From: Chloroflexota bacterium
GTDB lineage: Bacteria > Chloroflexota > Anaerolineae > Caldilineales > Caldilineaceae
Direction: 5' to 3'
Assembly (NCBI GenBank): GCA_018969295.1
Contig: JAGWYN010000008.1
Location: 1 to 64,000 of the forward strand
Length of the DNA: 64,000 nt
Shown here: one piece after another, positions 47,595-56,876 of the stretch
Layout of the letters: every line of letters starts with the position of its first letter
Numbering within the stretch: position 1 is the first letter of the stretch
Program-made: the position numbers and the translations under genes
The notes under the pieces: generated by a model
Told to the model about the DNA's origin: nothing
The model's input: only the letters and a program-made list of their open reading frames with translations
Databases searched by the model: none

Positions 47595-48904
47595 AGACCC
47601 CCCACGCCGCCCTTCGCCGACCCCTCTGGCTGTTGGGGGTCGGGCTCTTGCTGCTGGTCTGGTTGGCCGGCTGTCAAGATTCCTCTCCCGCTCAGCAGCC
47701 CGCCAGCAGCCCCCCGCAGATGGCCGCCTCGGACAGCACGCCGGCAGCTGGCCAGCTGCAACAGTTGCTGCCCACCGCAACCCCCACCCCAACGCCGCTC
47801 GCCGGACGGCTGGTGCTCTGGCACAGTTGGACCGAAGGAGACGCCGACGCGCTGTCGACAATCCTGGCCGAATACCAACGCCTCCAGCCCGAAACCCAGA
47901 TCGAGACGCTCTATGTGGCCTACCCAGAGCTGGCCCAGGCCTATCTGGATGCGGTGGCCGGTGGAGGCGGGCCTGACCTGCTGCTGGCTCCCAACTGGTG
48001 GCTGCCCGACCTGGCCGCCGCCAAAGCCATTCTGCCGCTGGATGGCCTGGTGACTGCCGAGGAACAGAAGATCTATTGGCCCGCCGCGCTGGACAATTTT
48101 CGGCTGCAGGGAAAGCTCTATGGGCTGCCGACCAGCTACGAAGTGGTCAGCGTCTTCGTCAACCGCACCCTGGCCGATCCTGCGTCCATCCCAGCGACGC
48201 TGGACGGCTGGTTGGCCCAGGCCCAACAAGGGCCCACACAGGGGATCGGCCTCTACAACAACCTCTACCATCTCGTCTGGGGCATCTCGGCGTATGGTGC
48301 CCGCCTGTTCGACGAGGCCGGCACCTCCGTCCTCGACCAGGCAGGCGATGCCGCTGGCTATCTGCGCTGGCTGCGTACGCTGAGTCAGACCCCCGGCAGC
48401 TATGTGGACCCTGACTACGGTATGCTCAAAGACCGTTTTCGCAAGGGCGAGTTCGCCTATTTTGTCGACGGGCCTTGGGCCATCGGTGAACTGAGCGAGG
48501 TGCTCGATCTGGCGGTGGTCCCGCTGCCAGCAGGGCCAGCCGGCGCCTCCGAGCCGTGGCTGAGCGCAGACGGGGTGTTGCTCCATCCAGCCCTTTCGGC
48601 CGGCCAACAACCCCTGGCGCTGGCCTTTGCCCGGTTTTTGACCACGGCAGAGAGCGGAAGGGCGCTGGCCAGCCTGGCAGGACGTCTGCCTGCCAGCCGA
48701 AACACCCCGCTGGCCGACTATCCGCTGCTGCAAGGGTTCGCCCGCCAGGCAGCCGAGGCCCAGCCGTTGCCGCTCCTCCCCGAGATGGCGCATCTCTGGG
48801 GCTACGGCGGCGATCTGTTTGTCAAAGTGGTCGACGGCGACGCCGACCCAGCCGCCACCGTCGTGGAGACCGCGGCGTTGATCAACGACGCAACCGGGAA
48901 GTAA
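47591..48904 (+). CDS. Sugar-type ABC substrate-binding lipoprotein (MalE-like)
   Basis: A 437-residue extracellular solute-binding protein. A signal peptide ends with the lipobox VWLAGC, then a Pro/Thr-rich spacer (PTATPTPTPL). The mature part has LVLWHSWTEGDADAL and later DGPWAIGEL, both typical of MalE/UgpB-type proteins. No permease follows, so it relies on one elsewhere. It is coupled to aroQ by an ATGA overlap. Confidence 0.88.
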
Positions 48905-49941
48905 TGGTGCAGGAACCTTTCCCGCGTTTCAATCTTGCTACAATGTCTGGGGTCTTTCCTGGAACCCGTACCCTGGTCTACCAGCGCGTCCGGCTGGCCC
49001 CGCGTGCGGCCCACAGCGAACCGGCCGGGCTGCGCTGGGCACGGATTCTCTGGTATACAGACCCGCCTGCCTGTCGGGTCGAATGGGAGGGGCGCAGCAA
49101 CGCCAGCGGCGAAGAAGGACAAGAGCTGCTGCGGATTGCCCCCCCTGCCCCGGCTCTGCTGGGGCAGCAGCTGGCCGATGCACTGGCCGATGCGCTGGCC
49201 GCTGCCGGGTGGCAGCTGGTCAGCTGCGGCAGCTGTGGACATTGGCAGCCGCTTTCTCTGCACACCGCCGACGGGTTGGGGACCGGCCGCTGCCAGTTTC
49301 GGGGTGCGGCCGTCCAGCCAGCCCCGCTCCCGTTGTCTGCCGATTCGACGCTGCTGGTCCAGTCGGCGCTGGCTCTCTCCTGTGCCGCCTGGACCCGCAG
49401 TGGGGAGAAATGCAGCCAGGAGACCCAGGAGAGGGAGACGATGGCACCGATCCCCAGACGGGCCGAACGGGAAAGTGACGAGCGCTGGACTTGGGCTGGC
49501 CAGCTGCGCCGCTGGCTGGGCCGACCGCCGACCGCCGACCGGCAGAGCTGGGAAGAGCGTCTGGTCGAACGCAGCGGTCTCGGCGCGGGCGCCGACCCTT
49601 GCTTTGCCTGCCAGGGGCGCATCGCCAATCTGGGCGCCCTGGTCGTGGCCACGCCAGAAGGGGACAAAGAGACCTTCAGTGTCTGGCGCTGCCGCAGCTG
49701 CTATACCTACTACTTGAACGACTGGATCGACCGCTGGGAGCGCACGGACAGCCTGGAAACAGAAGAGCGTGTCTACCGGCTCAGCCCCCCCGAAGCCATC
49801 GAGGTGCTGGCAGCGATCGACCAGGTGCTCTACGCCGACCATCCAGCCCGGCGCCATGGCCGGGGCGCCCAGCGCGACTGGATGTTGTCGTTTCTGGCCG
49901 GGCGGCCGGTGCTCAGCCACCAGGTTCGCCAAGGGCGTTGA
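48904..49941 (+). CDS. Unknown protein with two zinc-ribbon-like motifs
   Basis: A 345-residue protein of no family I recognise. It has Cys pairs CGSCGH (near residue 108) with a later Cys, and CFACQG (near 233) paired with CRSCYTYY (near 264), looking like two zinc ribbons. There is no signal peptide. It overlaps the preceding lipoprotein stop by one base and precedes the M23-like gene by 15 bases. The second half (WIDRWERTDSLETEERVYRL) is charged. An in-frame ATG at 48943 is an alternative start. Function is not inferred. Confidence 0.7.
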   Translation: MVQEPFPRFNLATMSGVFPGTRTLVYQRVRLAPRAAHSEPAGLRWARILWYTDPPACRVEWEGRSNASGEEGQELLRIAPPAPALLGQQLADALADALAAAGWQLVSCGSCGHWQPLSLHTADGLGTGRCQFRGAAVQPAPLPLSADSTLLVQSALALSCAAWTRSGEKCSQETQERETMAPIPRRAERESDERWTWAGQLRRWLGRPPTADRQSWEERLVERSGLGAGADPCFACQGRIANLGALVVATPEGDKETFSVWRCRSCYTYYLNDWIDRWERTDSLETEERVYRLSPPEAIEVLAAIDQVLYADHPARRHGRGAQRDWMLSFLAGRPVLSHQVRQGR

Positions 49942-49956
49942 ACGGAGGAATACGCC

Positions 49957-50997
49957 TTGATTGTACAAAGCTGGCCGCCCGCCTTGATTGGGGCCACATA
50001 CACCCAGCTGCCGTTCCCAGCACTGCATCCGCTGCAGGAGGTGGCATTTGACCTGGGCATCACCGCAACCGACCGTCTGTTGGAACTGCGCGGGGTTGTC
50101 TTTCAAGGGTACAACGACCACCAACTGCTCTTCGAACAGCGCTGGCCAGCCCGCATGGTCGCACAGCGGCTGGGCAGCACGGATCTCACCATTCCCCCTG
50201 GCAGCGGTCTGGCCCTGCGTGCGATTCACTTCATGGTACCCGCCTATGAGCGGTTGACCCACCTGGAGGTGACGGTGATCGCGCGCGCGGCGGGCAGCGA
50301 GAGCGACGCCCAGCACTCTCTGCAGATCCTGGTCAGCTTCCACGAACAAAAGACTGATCTGCATTTTCCGCTGCGCGGCACGTGGTGGGCGATCCAGGGG
50401 GCCGACTGGAGCGACCGCCACAAACAGGAGGTCTGCAGCCAGACCTATGCCAGCGATTTTGTCCGGCTGGGGCCTGACAACCATTTTTTTTGTGCCAGCG
50501 GACTCGCCCTCGAACATCACTACAGCTGGGCACAGCCCGTCTACGCCACGGCCGGCGGGAAGGTGTCCGCTGTGCTCTACGACCTGCCCGACCTCCCCCC
50601 AGGACAGCTCCCAGACCCGCGCATCTTTCGCAATGACCCGCGCCGCCTGCTCGGCAACTGCGTGGCGATCAGCCACGGCAACGGCGAATTCAGCTTCTAC
50701 GGCGCGCTGCAGCAGGCCAGCCTCACGGTCAACGAAGGAGAGCTGGTCCGGCGCGGCACATTGCTCGGGCGTGTCGGCAACAGCGGCGGGCTCTCCCCCG
50801 GCCCCCATCTGCATTTTCATCTGGCCGAAGGGCCCCACCCCTTCATCGACCGCGGGTTGCCGATGCAGTTCAGCCATTTCGAGGCAGGTGGCCAATGGTT
50901 CGAGCGGCCAACCACAATTCCGTCACGAATGATTGTTTCTGTGCCAGAAGAGCACGCCGACCCTAGAGGAGATGAGGATGCCAAAAACAGAGCATGA
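49957..50997 (+). CDS. M23-family peptidase-like protein
   Basis: A 346-residue protein. The C-terminal half is a lysostaphin-type M23 domain: a GNCVAISHGNGEFSFYGAL strand, GRVGNSGGLSPGPHLHFHL with the metal-binding HxH, and a first-motif region HHYSWAQPVYAT. No signal peptide is seen, so the enzyme may be intracellular or not a cell-wall hydrolase. It starts with TTG at 49957, justified by the GGAGG nine bases upstream. It overlaps the next gene by 20 bases. Confidence 0.82.
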   Translation: MIVQSWPPALIGATYTQLPFPALHPLQEVAFDLGITATDRLLELRGVVFQGYNDHQLLFEQRWPARMVAQRLGSTDLTIPPGSGLALRAIHFMVPAYERLTHLEVTVIARAAGSESDAQHSLQILVSFHEQKTDLHFPLRGTWWAIQGADWSDRHKQEVCSQTYASDFVRLGPDNHFFCASGLALEHHYSWAQPVYATAGGKVSAVLYDLPDLPPGQLPDPRIFRNDPRRLLGNCVAISHGNGEFSFYGALQQASLTVNEGELVRRGTLLGRVGNSGGLSPGPHLHFHLAEGPHPFIDRGLPMQFSHFEAGGQWFERPTTIPSRMIVSVPEEHADPRGDEDAKNRA

Positions 50998-51418
50998 ACT
51001 GCCTTTGATGACAGAAGTCGACGACGCCACCTACGACGAACTGCTGGAACTGGTCGAACAGCGCGTGGTCCACATTGCCCTCTGGGAAGATTCGCTGGCC
51101 GACGCGCTGGAGGAGGGACAGGCCACCGCCGGCCCCCCCAGTACCTTTGACCTGGATCTGTACCTGGAAGATGGCATTTATTTTGAGCTCTACGGCGTCA
51201 GCTGTTTCGACGACCCCGACGACGACCCCTGGCACGGGTTGGCGGAAAGCCAGACCCGCCTCGCTGGGCTGGTCGCACGTCAGGCACGGCTGGACGAGAT
51301 CGCCGTAGACGAAGAGAACGGGCTGGTGCTGGTGGTCGGGGTGCCCTCTGGAAAGCTCCTCTATCTGGCGGTCGCAGCCTGGCTGCTGGGAGAGTGGGAT
51401 GAACTGCCCGATGGCTGA
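50978..51418 (+). CDS. Acidic protein of unknown function
   Basis: A 146-residue, very acidic protein (many Asp and Glu, e.g. DDPDDDPW). No family recognised. AGAGGAG stands before the ATG at 50978, and it overlaps the M23-like gene, so it is probably expressed with it. Hydrophobic strands alternate with acidic loops, as in a small soluble domain. Confidence 0.75.
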   Translation: MPKTEHELPLMTEVDDATYDELLELVEQRVVHIALWEDSLADALEEGQATAGPPSTFDLDLYLEDGIYFELYGVSCFDDPDDDPWHGLAESQTRLAGLVARQARLDEIAVDEENGLVLVVGVPSGKLLYLAVAAWLLGEWDELPDG

Positions 51419-51484
51419 ACCGAGGAGGCGCCGCTGGCTGGCCCCGGCCGGTGCGCCGCCCCAGCCCGCCGAACGGAGACGCAG

Positions 51485-52381
51485 ATGCCCGTCCAGCTGA
51501 CTAGCCCGCAGAACTCCCAGCTCAAAGAGGCGCTCAAACTGGAAAAACGGAGCGAGCGCGCACAACGGCGGCTGACCCTGGTCGAAGGGGCGCGTGAGGT
51601 CGCACGCGCGTTGGAGGCAGGGATCCTGCCCGTCGAGGCCTTTGTCTGCCCGGCGTTCGTCGATGCGCCGGCTGCCCGAGACGCACTGGCGCTCTTGACT
51701 GCGCTCGACGCAGAGCGGCGCTGCCGACTCTGGCTCCTCTCCCAGGAATTGTTTGCCAGACTGGCCGTGCGCGAGGAGAGCGGCGGCATCGTGCTGGTCG
51801 TTCCCTATCTGGAAACCCGGCTGGAGAAGCTCCCGCTCGGCACTCCCCCTTTTCTGGCCGTGATCGACCGACCGGAAAAGCCTGGCAACCTGGGGGCCAT
51901 TTTGCGCACAGCCGATGCAGCAGGGATAGATGGGGTGATCGTCTGTGGAGGAGTCGATGTCCACAACCCCAATGTCGTGCGCGCCAGCCTCGGCACGCTC
52001 TTTACTGTCCCGGTGGCCGAGGCGGCCGCTGAACAGGCGGCAGGCTGGCTGCGCGCCCGACAGATCCGTCTGGTCGGCGCCACCCCAGAGGCCCACACCC
52101 CCTATACGGCGGCCGATCTGACCGGCCCGGTCGCTCTGGTGATGGGCAGCGAAGCCGAGGGGCTCAGCCCCTTCTGGCGAGCCACGCTCGACGCTGCGGT
52201 GACAATTCCGATGTACGGCAAGGCGGACAGCCTCAACCTGGCGACCGCAACTGCTCTGTTGTTGTATGAAGGGGTGCGCCAACGCCGGCTCGCCTTGCCC
52301 GACCCCCCGCCCCCTGGCAGGGGGAAGCTGCCAGAGGAACGAAGGCCGGTGCAGACCGGCAAGGAACCGCAATGTCATTGA
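51485..52381 (+). CDS. TrmH/SpoU family RNA 2'-O-methyltransferase
   Basis: A 298-residue SpoU enzyme that methylates ribose in tRNA or rRNA. The N-terminal SpoU_sub_bind part (LVEGAREVARAL) precedes the knot: RPEKPGNLGAILRTADAAG, VALVMGSEAEGL and MYGKADSLNLATAT. The C-terminal tail after about 270 is proline-rich and not conserved. The target nucleotide is unknown. It overlaps the next gene. Confidence 0.93.
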   Translation: MPVQLTSPQNSQLKEALKLEKRSERAQRRLTLVEGAREVARALEAGILPVEAFVCPAFVDAPAARDALALLTALDAERRCRLWLLSQELFARLAVREESGGIVLVVPYLETRLEKLPLGTPPFLAVIDRPEKPGNLGAILRTADAAGIDGVIVCGGVDVHNPNVVRASLGTLFTVPVAEAAAEQAAGWLRARQIRLVGATPEAHTPYTAADLTGPVALVMGSEAEGLSPFWRATLDAAVTIPMYGKADSLNLATATALLLYEGVRQRRLALPDPPPPGRGKLPEERRPVQTGKEPQCH

Positions 52382-53253
52382 ACCCTTTTGGGGCCCAGAG
52401 CCCAGCCACAGCTCAGACAGCGCCGCGCAACGCGCCCGGCCGCTTTGTCTGGCACCCGCGCAACCCCTCCGCACCGCTGACAGCGTTGGTGACAGGCGCC
52501 TCAGCAGGCATCGGCGCAGAATTTGCACGCCAGCTGGCCGGGCGCGGCTTTGACCTGCTGCTGGTCGCCCGGCGGGCGACCCGACTCACCGAACTCGCCC
52601 GCACGATCGAAGCAGAGAAGGGCGTGCGCTGTACGGTCCTGGCCGCCGACCTGGCCCAGGAGACAGGGGTCGCTCAGGTCGAGGCGACGATTCGGCAGCT
52701 GGACAACCTGGCCATCCTGGTCAACAACGCTGGCTTTGGGACCGTAGGCCAGTTTGTCCGCTCCGACCCTCTGCGCCAGCAGGAGATGGTGTACCTGCAC
52801 GTCATGGCGGCCATGCGGCTGACACAGGCTGCCCTGCCCGCGCTGCTCCACCACCGATACGGCGCCCTGATCAATGTCTCCTCGGTCGCCGCTTACATCC
52901 GGCTGCGCGGCAATGTCAACTACTCGGCGACCAAAGCCTTTCTCAATGCCTTCTCAGAGACGTTGCACTACGAGCTGCATGGGACAGGGGTCTTTGTGCA
53001 GGCGCTCTGCCCAGGGTTCACCCACACCGAGTTCCATTCCACCCCTGACTATCAGAATTTCAAACCCCACACCTACCCAGCGTTTATGTGGCAGTCTGCA
53101 CAGACGGTCGTGCAGCGTTCGCTGGACGCGGTGGGCAATGGACAGGTCATCTATGTGCCCAGCCTCCTCTATCGGGCGCTGGTCCTGGCACTGCAGACCC
53201 CTGTGCTCGGGGAGACGATGCTGCGGGTGGGCGGGCGGCTGGCCCAGGCGTAG
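52372..53253 (+). CDS. Short-chain dehydrogenase/reductase
   Basis: A 293-residue SDR. TGASAGIGAEFARQL is the NAD(P) loop, LVNNAGFGTVG the NNAG motif, and YSATKAF the catalytic YxxxK. The first about 35 residues precede the Rossmann strand. It resembles DltE/YqjQ-like SDRs acting on lipids or keto compounds; the substrate is unknown. It overlaps the SpoU gene by ten bases. Confidence 0.92.
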   Translation: MSLNPFGAQSPATAQTAPRNAPGRFVWHPRNPSAPLTALVTGASAGIGAEFARQLAGRGFDLLLVARRATRLTELARTIEAEKGVRCTVLAADLAQETGVAQVEATIRQLDNLAILVNNAGFGTVGQFVRSDPLRQQEMVYLHVMAAMRLTQAALPALLHHRYGALINVSSVAAYIRLRGNVNYSATKAFLNAFSETLHYELHGTGVFVQALCPGFTHTEFHSTPDYQNFKPHTYPAFMWQSAQTVVQRSLDAVGNGQVIYVPSLLYRALVLALQTPVLGETMLRVGGRLAQA

Positions 53254-53259
53254 TCAGGG

Positions 53260-53291
53260 TCAGGGAGTCAGGGAGTCAGGGAGTCAGGGAG
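53260..53291. repeat. Four tandem 8-bp units (TCAGGGAG)
   Basis: TCAGGGAG occurs four times in a row, with a partial unit before. It spans the stop codon and last codons of the minus-strand cutC gene, so changes in copy number would shift its C-terminus. Confidence 0.85.
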
Positions 53292-54028
53292 TCCAGGGCT
53301 GCCCGCAGGGCGGCGATCTGGGCAGGGTCGACGGTGCGGTACAGCTCACCCTGCGCGTGGGAGGAGCCGCCGAAGTGCAGGGTGGGCTGGGGATGGGTCG
53401 AGCTGTCGAGACGCGTGGTGCTGGCCGAGGCATGCACCTGGGTGACGCCGGTGACACGCACCAGCTCGGCAACATGCTCTGCCCGCACGCCAGCGCCGGG
53501 CAGAATTTCGATGCGCCCGGCCGCCTGACGAACCAGCTGCCGGATCAGAGGGGCCCCTTGCCAGGCAGAAGCACGCTGGCCCGACGTCAGGACGCGGGTG
53601 ATCCCCAGCGAAATCAGCGTTTCGAGCGCAGCAGCCGGGTTCGGGACGACGTCGAAGGCGCGGTGGAAGACCGTCTGCGTGTCGCCAGCCAACTTGAGCA
53701 GATGGGCTGTGCGTTCTACATCGACCGTGCCTTCAGGGGTCAGACAGCCGAAGACAAAGCCATTGACCCCGGCTGCCCGGCCGAACTTGAGGTCGAGTGC
53801 CATCTGGGCGAACTCCGCCGCGTTGTACGCAAAGCCCCCCTCGCGCGGGCGCAGCATCATCAGGATCGGCAGGTGGGTGGCCGCGCGTGCCCGCTGCACC
53901 AGAGCGGCAGAGGGGGTGAGCCCGCCCAGAGCCAGCGCAGAACAGAGTTCGATGCGATCCCCTCCTGCCCGTTCGATGACAGTGCATTCGTGGGCGGCGG
54001 TGGCGATGACTTCCAGCAGAAGTTTCAC
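53276..54028 (-). CDS. cutC: CutC family protein
   Basis: A 250-residue TIM-barrel protein of the CutC family, linked to copper homeostasis. LLEVIATAAHECTVIERAGGD at the start and a central VFHRAFDV are recognisable. LPGAGVRAEHV and HASAS close the barrel. The GTG at 54028 is used, behind GAGGAG. The reaction of the family is not known. Confidence 0.9.
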   Translation of the reverse strand: MKLLLEVIATAAHECTVIERAGGDRIELCSALALGGLTPSAALVQRARAATHLPILMMLRPREGGFAYNAAEFAQMALDLKFGRAAGVNGFVFGCLTPEGTVDVERTAHLLKLAGDTQTVFHRAFDVVPNPAAALETLISLGITRVLTSGQRASAWQGAPLIRQLVRQAAGRIEILPGAGVRAEHVAELVRVTGVTQVHASASTTRLDSSTHPQPTLHFGGSSHAQGELYRTVDPAQIAALRAALDSLTP

Positions 54029-54041
54029 AGAGAGGAGCTCC

Positions 54042-54851
54042 TCAGCGGCTGGATGCGGTGCGCCCGGCAGCTGGGCGCCCGCGCGTGACAGCAATCAGTT
54101 CGGCCAGGATGGCTACGGCAATCTCGGCCGGGGTTTCGGCGCCGATCTCCAGCCCGATCGGGGCATGGACCCGGTCAAATCGGTGGCGGGGGATGCCACG
54201 CTGGCGTTCGAGCAGCTCGAAGACCGCCCGGATCCGGCGCCGGCTGCCGATCATGCCGAGGTAGGCGAGAGGGTCGTCGAGCACTTCGAGCAGGAGCTCC
54301 ACGTCGTGCTGGTGCCCGCGGGTGACAAGGACCAGGCAAGTGTGTGGGTCGAAGGTCGGCTGGCCACCCCGCAGGCGCCGCAATTCGTCTCGGAACGGGC
54401 CGGCCACGACCTGATGGGCGGTGGGGAAGCGTGTTCGGTCGGCATACTGTGGGCGGTCATCCAACACCGTCACGGTGAACTCACAGAGCGTCGCCATCGC
54501 AGCCAGAGGGACAGCGACGTGGCCGGCGCCGGCAATGATCAGCGAGTAGGGCTGGGGCTGAACCTCGACAAAAAGCTGGATGTCGCCTTGTGCAGTTGTG
54601 TAATGCAGCTGGGTGTGGCGCCGTTGCTGCAGAGCAGCGCGGGCAGCTTCGACCCAGGTGACCTGCAGGTCGCCCAGCTGCAACTCATCCAGCTGCAGGT
54701 CGCCGACCGGCGTCCGTGTGTCTGCCCAGACAACCAGATGGCGTCCCACCAGGGCGGCCAGTTCCCCCTGGGCAGCCACAACGCTGACCAGGGCCACCGC
54801 TTCACGCCGCTCGGCAGACGCGGTCAAGGCGGCCAGCACCGCCTGTCTCAT
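54042..54851 (-). CDS. XdhC family protein, Rossmann (C-terminal) part
   Basis: A 269-residue XdhC/CoxF-type protein helping assemble molybdenum hydroxylases. The Rossmann-like IIAGAGHVAVPLAAMA with later VTRGHQHDVE and LGMIGSRRR are the XdhC_C motifs. It is separate from, and overlaps by four bases, the XdhC_CoxI N-terminal domain gene. No xdhA/B genes are in view. Confidence 0.88.
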   Translation of the reverse strand: MRQAVLAALTASAERREAVALVSVVAAQGELAALVGRHLVVWADTRTPVGDLQLDELQLGDLQVTWVEAARAALQQRRHTQLHYTTAQGDIQLFVEVQPQPYSLIIAGAGHVAVPLAAMATLCEFTVTVLDDRPQYADRTRFPTAHQVVAGPFRDELRRLRGGQPTFDPHTCLVLVTRGHQHDVELLLEVLDDPLAYLGMIGSRRRIRAVFELLERQRGIPRHRFDRVHAPIGLEIGAETPAEIAVAILAELIAVTRGRPAAGRTASSR

Positions 54852-55192
54852 CGGGGATCCTGCTCCGCTGGCGGGTCAGGGCACCAGCGTTCGATCAGGA
54901 CGTCGAGAATGCCGCCACAGACCCCCAGGCTCTCCATCTGGATCGGTTCGGTCAGGTCGATGCGCACGGTGCGCGGCTGGCCGTCGACCAGCACATCCAG
55001 CCCAACCCGAATCACATCGGCTTCGCCGCAGCCACCGCCGACTGTACCGATGTGTTTGCCGTAGGGATGGACGATCATTTTGGTGCCGACCTCGCGCGGG
55101 GTCGAGCCTTTGACCTGGACGATCGTGGCGACCGCAACCGACATCCCATCGTCGAGCAGTTGTTGAAGTTGGTGGTAGAAAGTGGTTCCCAT
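54848..55192 (-). CDS. XdhC/CoxI N-terminal domain protein
   Basis: A 114-residue stand-alone XdhC_CoxI domain: VAVATIVQVKGSTPREVG and GTVGGGCGEADV. In many bacteria this is fused to the Rossmann part; here it is encoded as a separate overlapping gene. It probably acts with its neighbour in maturation of a molybdenum cofactor enzyme. Confidence 0.88.
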   Translation of the reverse strand: MGTTFYHQLQQLLDDGMSVAVATIVQVKGSTPREVGTKMIVHPYGKHIGTVGGGCGEADVIRVGLDVLVDGQPRTVRIDLTEPIQMESLGVCGGILDVLIERWCPDPPAEQDPR

Positions 55193-55232
55193 GCTCTGCT
55201 CTTTTAGCGGGCGATTTCAGAACCAAACAAGG

Positions 55233-55982
55233 TCAGCTGGTTGCAGACAGGACTGGTCCGTCCAGACAGAGTATCTTGCCCACATGTTCACAGGAGCCGC
55301 AGATCCCGAGTCCACAGCGCATGTAGGCTTCCCAGCTGGCCTGGCAGGCGACCTTGGCCTGTCGGGCCAGCGTTGCAACAGCCTCCAACATGCCATGGGG
55401 TCCGCAGGCGTAGAGGCCATCGACGTGGCCAGCGCTGATCAACGGCGCCAACACATCGGTCACCCGGCCAGCGTGGCCCAGGCTGCCGTCTTCGGTGGCC
55501 ACCCGCAGCGTGAGCATGCCCGCAGACGCTGTGGCTGTGAGCTGCTCGAAGCGGGCGAGGTAGAGCAGATCCGCTGCCGTGCGTGCGCCGACCACCACGG
55601 TGACCTGGCGGCCAGCTGCCAGCTGCTGGCGGGCCAGCCACAGCAGTGGGGCCACCCCGTACCCCCCCCCGACCAGCGCCAGATGGCGCTGCTCGGGGGC
55701 CACGCAGAAGCCGTTGCCGAACGCGCCGCGAATCCAGAGGGAATCGCCAGGCTGCAAAGTGTGGGCCAGCTGGGTAAAAGGTCCAACCGCTGTGATCATC
55801 AGCGTGACCGGGTCGGCCGCGACCAGAGAGAAGGGTTTTTCATCGAAGCGGGGCAGCCAGGCCATGACAAACTGGCCGGGCTGAGCACTGAGGCGGGCCG
55901 CCAGGGTGAAGGTCTGGGTGCGGTAGTTGTCCTTTTCTATCGCAAGGATCCGGGCTGCGGCCGGCAGGGTAAAACGCTGCAT
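55233..55982 (-). CDS. pyrK: PyrK-like electron transfer subunit
   Basis: A 249-residue flavoprotein with a ferredoxin-reductase fold and a C-terminal [2Fe-2S] site (CGLGICGSCE and a later Cys in ILCLDGP). FDEKPFSLV is the FAD region and LVGGGYGVAPLLWL the NAD site. In its family it passes electrons to dihydroorotate dehydrogenase. pyrD is not next to it, and the XdhC genes lie downstream on the same strand, so another partner is possible. Confidence 0.85.
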   Translation of the reverse strand: MQRFTLPAAARILAIEKDNYRTQTFTLAARLSAQPGQFVMAWLPRFDEKPFSLVAADPVTLMITAVGPFTQLAHTLQPGDSLWIRGAFGNGFCVAPEQRHLALVGGGYGVAPLLWLARQQLAAGRQVTVVVGARTAADLLYLARFEQLTATASAGMLTLRVATEDGSLGHAGRVTDVLAPLISAGHVDGLYACGPHGMLEAVATLARQAKVACQASWEAYMRCGLGICGSCEHVGKILCLDGPVLSATS

Positions 55983-56044
55983 AATCTCATTATGCCTGAT
56001 GGCGGCAGCTGCTGCCAAACGACCAGAGCGCCGGCGGAGGTTCG

Positions 56045-56815
56045 TTACCCCTCCTTGGCAGCGACGAAGATGATCGTCTGCGGCAGACAACGCAGCGGCG
56101 CGCGGGCATCATCTTCTGGCCAGAGCGCGTCGAGCAGCTCGCGAGGCGGTACAGGTTCCAGGAGTCGCTGCAGGCGAAAGCCTGCCTGGCCAAGCAGGTC
56201 GATCCATTCGCCCACGGTGTGGTGGTGCGTATGCATCCAGACGCCAGGGTTCGCAAAACGCCAAACCAGGGGGCTGCTGTCAAAATAGCTGCGGGCAGGA
56301 TAGACCGACAGCTCGTGCTCGGTGGCATCGAAAAAACAATCGCGCAGCGGGTGGTCCAGGCTGAAGACCAGCCGTCCACCGGCCACCAGCACGCGCGCAC
56401 ACTCTTGCAGTGTCTTCGGCAGGTCGGTGAGGTATTGAAAGGTGTAGGTGCTGAAGACGATCTCCCAGCTGGCTCCGGCAAACTGGCTGAGATCTGCGGC
56501 GTCGCCCTGGACAAACTGGATTGCAAGCTGCGCTTGGCGGGCCCGGCTGCGGGCGTAGTCGAGCTGTCCCTCACTCCAGTCCAGCCCGGTGACCTGTGCA
56601 CCTTGGCGTGCAAAGGCGATGCAGCATTCGCCCCCCCCGCAGCCAAGCTCCAAAATTCGGGACCCACCTACATCGCCAAGCAGCCTCAGCTCCTCTTCGT
56701 TCGGGGCCCAGGGGCCGTAGTGGGCGCTGGCTGTGCTGTGGCGGTGCAGCGCCTGGTAGTGGGCTGCCACCCGGTTCCAGCTGTTGCGCAGATCGGTCGT
56801 CTCTGGTGTCGTCAT
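56045..56815 (-). CDS. Class I SAM-dependent methyltransferase
   Basis: A 256-residue methyltransferase. ILELGCGGGECCIAFA is motif I and VQGDAADLSQFA motif II. Residues about 110-130 (VFSTYTFQYLTDLPKTL) form the next part, typical of the Methyltransf_11 type. GGGAG precedes the ATG at 56815. The substrate is unknown. Confidence 0.92.
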   Translation of the reverse strand: MTTPETTDLRNSWNRVAAHYQALHRHSTASAHYGPWAPNEEELRLLGDVGGSRILELGCGGGECCIAFARQGAQVTGLDWSEGQLDYARSRARQAQLAIQFVQGDAADLSQFAGASWEIVFSTYTFQYLTDLPKTLQECARVLVAGGRLVFSLDHPLRDCFFDATEHELSVYPARSYFDSSPLVWRFANPGVWMHTHHHTVGEWIDLLGQAGFRLQRLLEPVPPRELLDALWPEDDARAPLRCLPQTIIFVAAKEG

Positions 56816-56876
56816 CGTGCTCCCTTGGCGCTGGCCGGCGGTCATCTTGGGGTGCTGGACCCTTGGGCGGCCCCAG

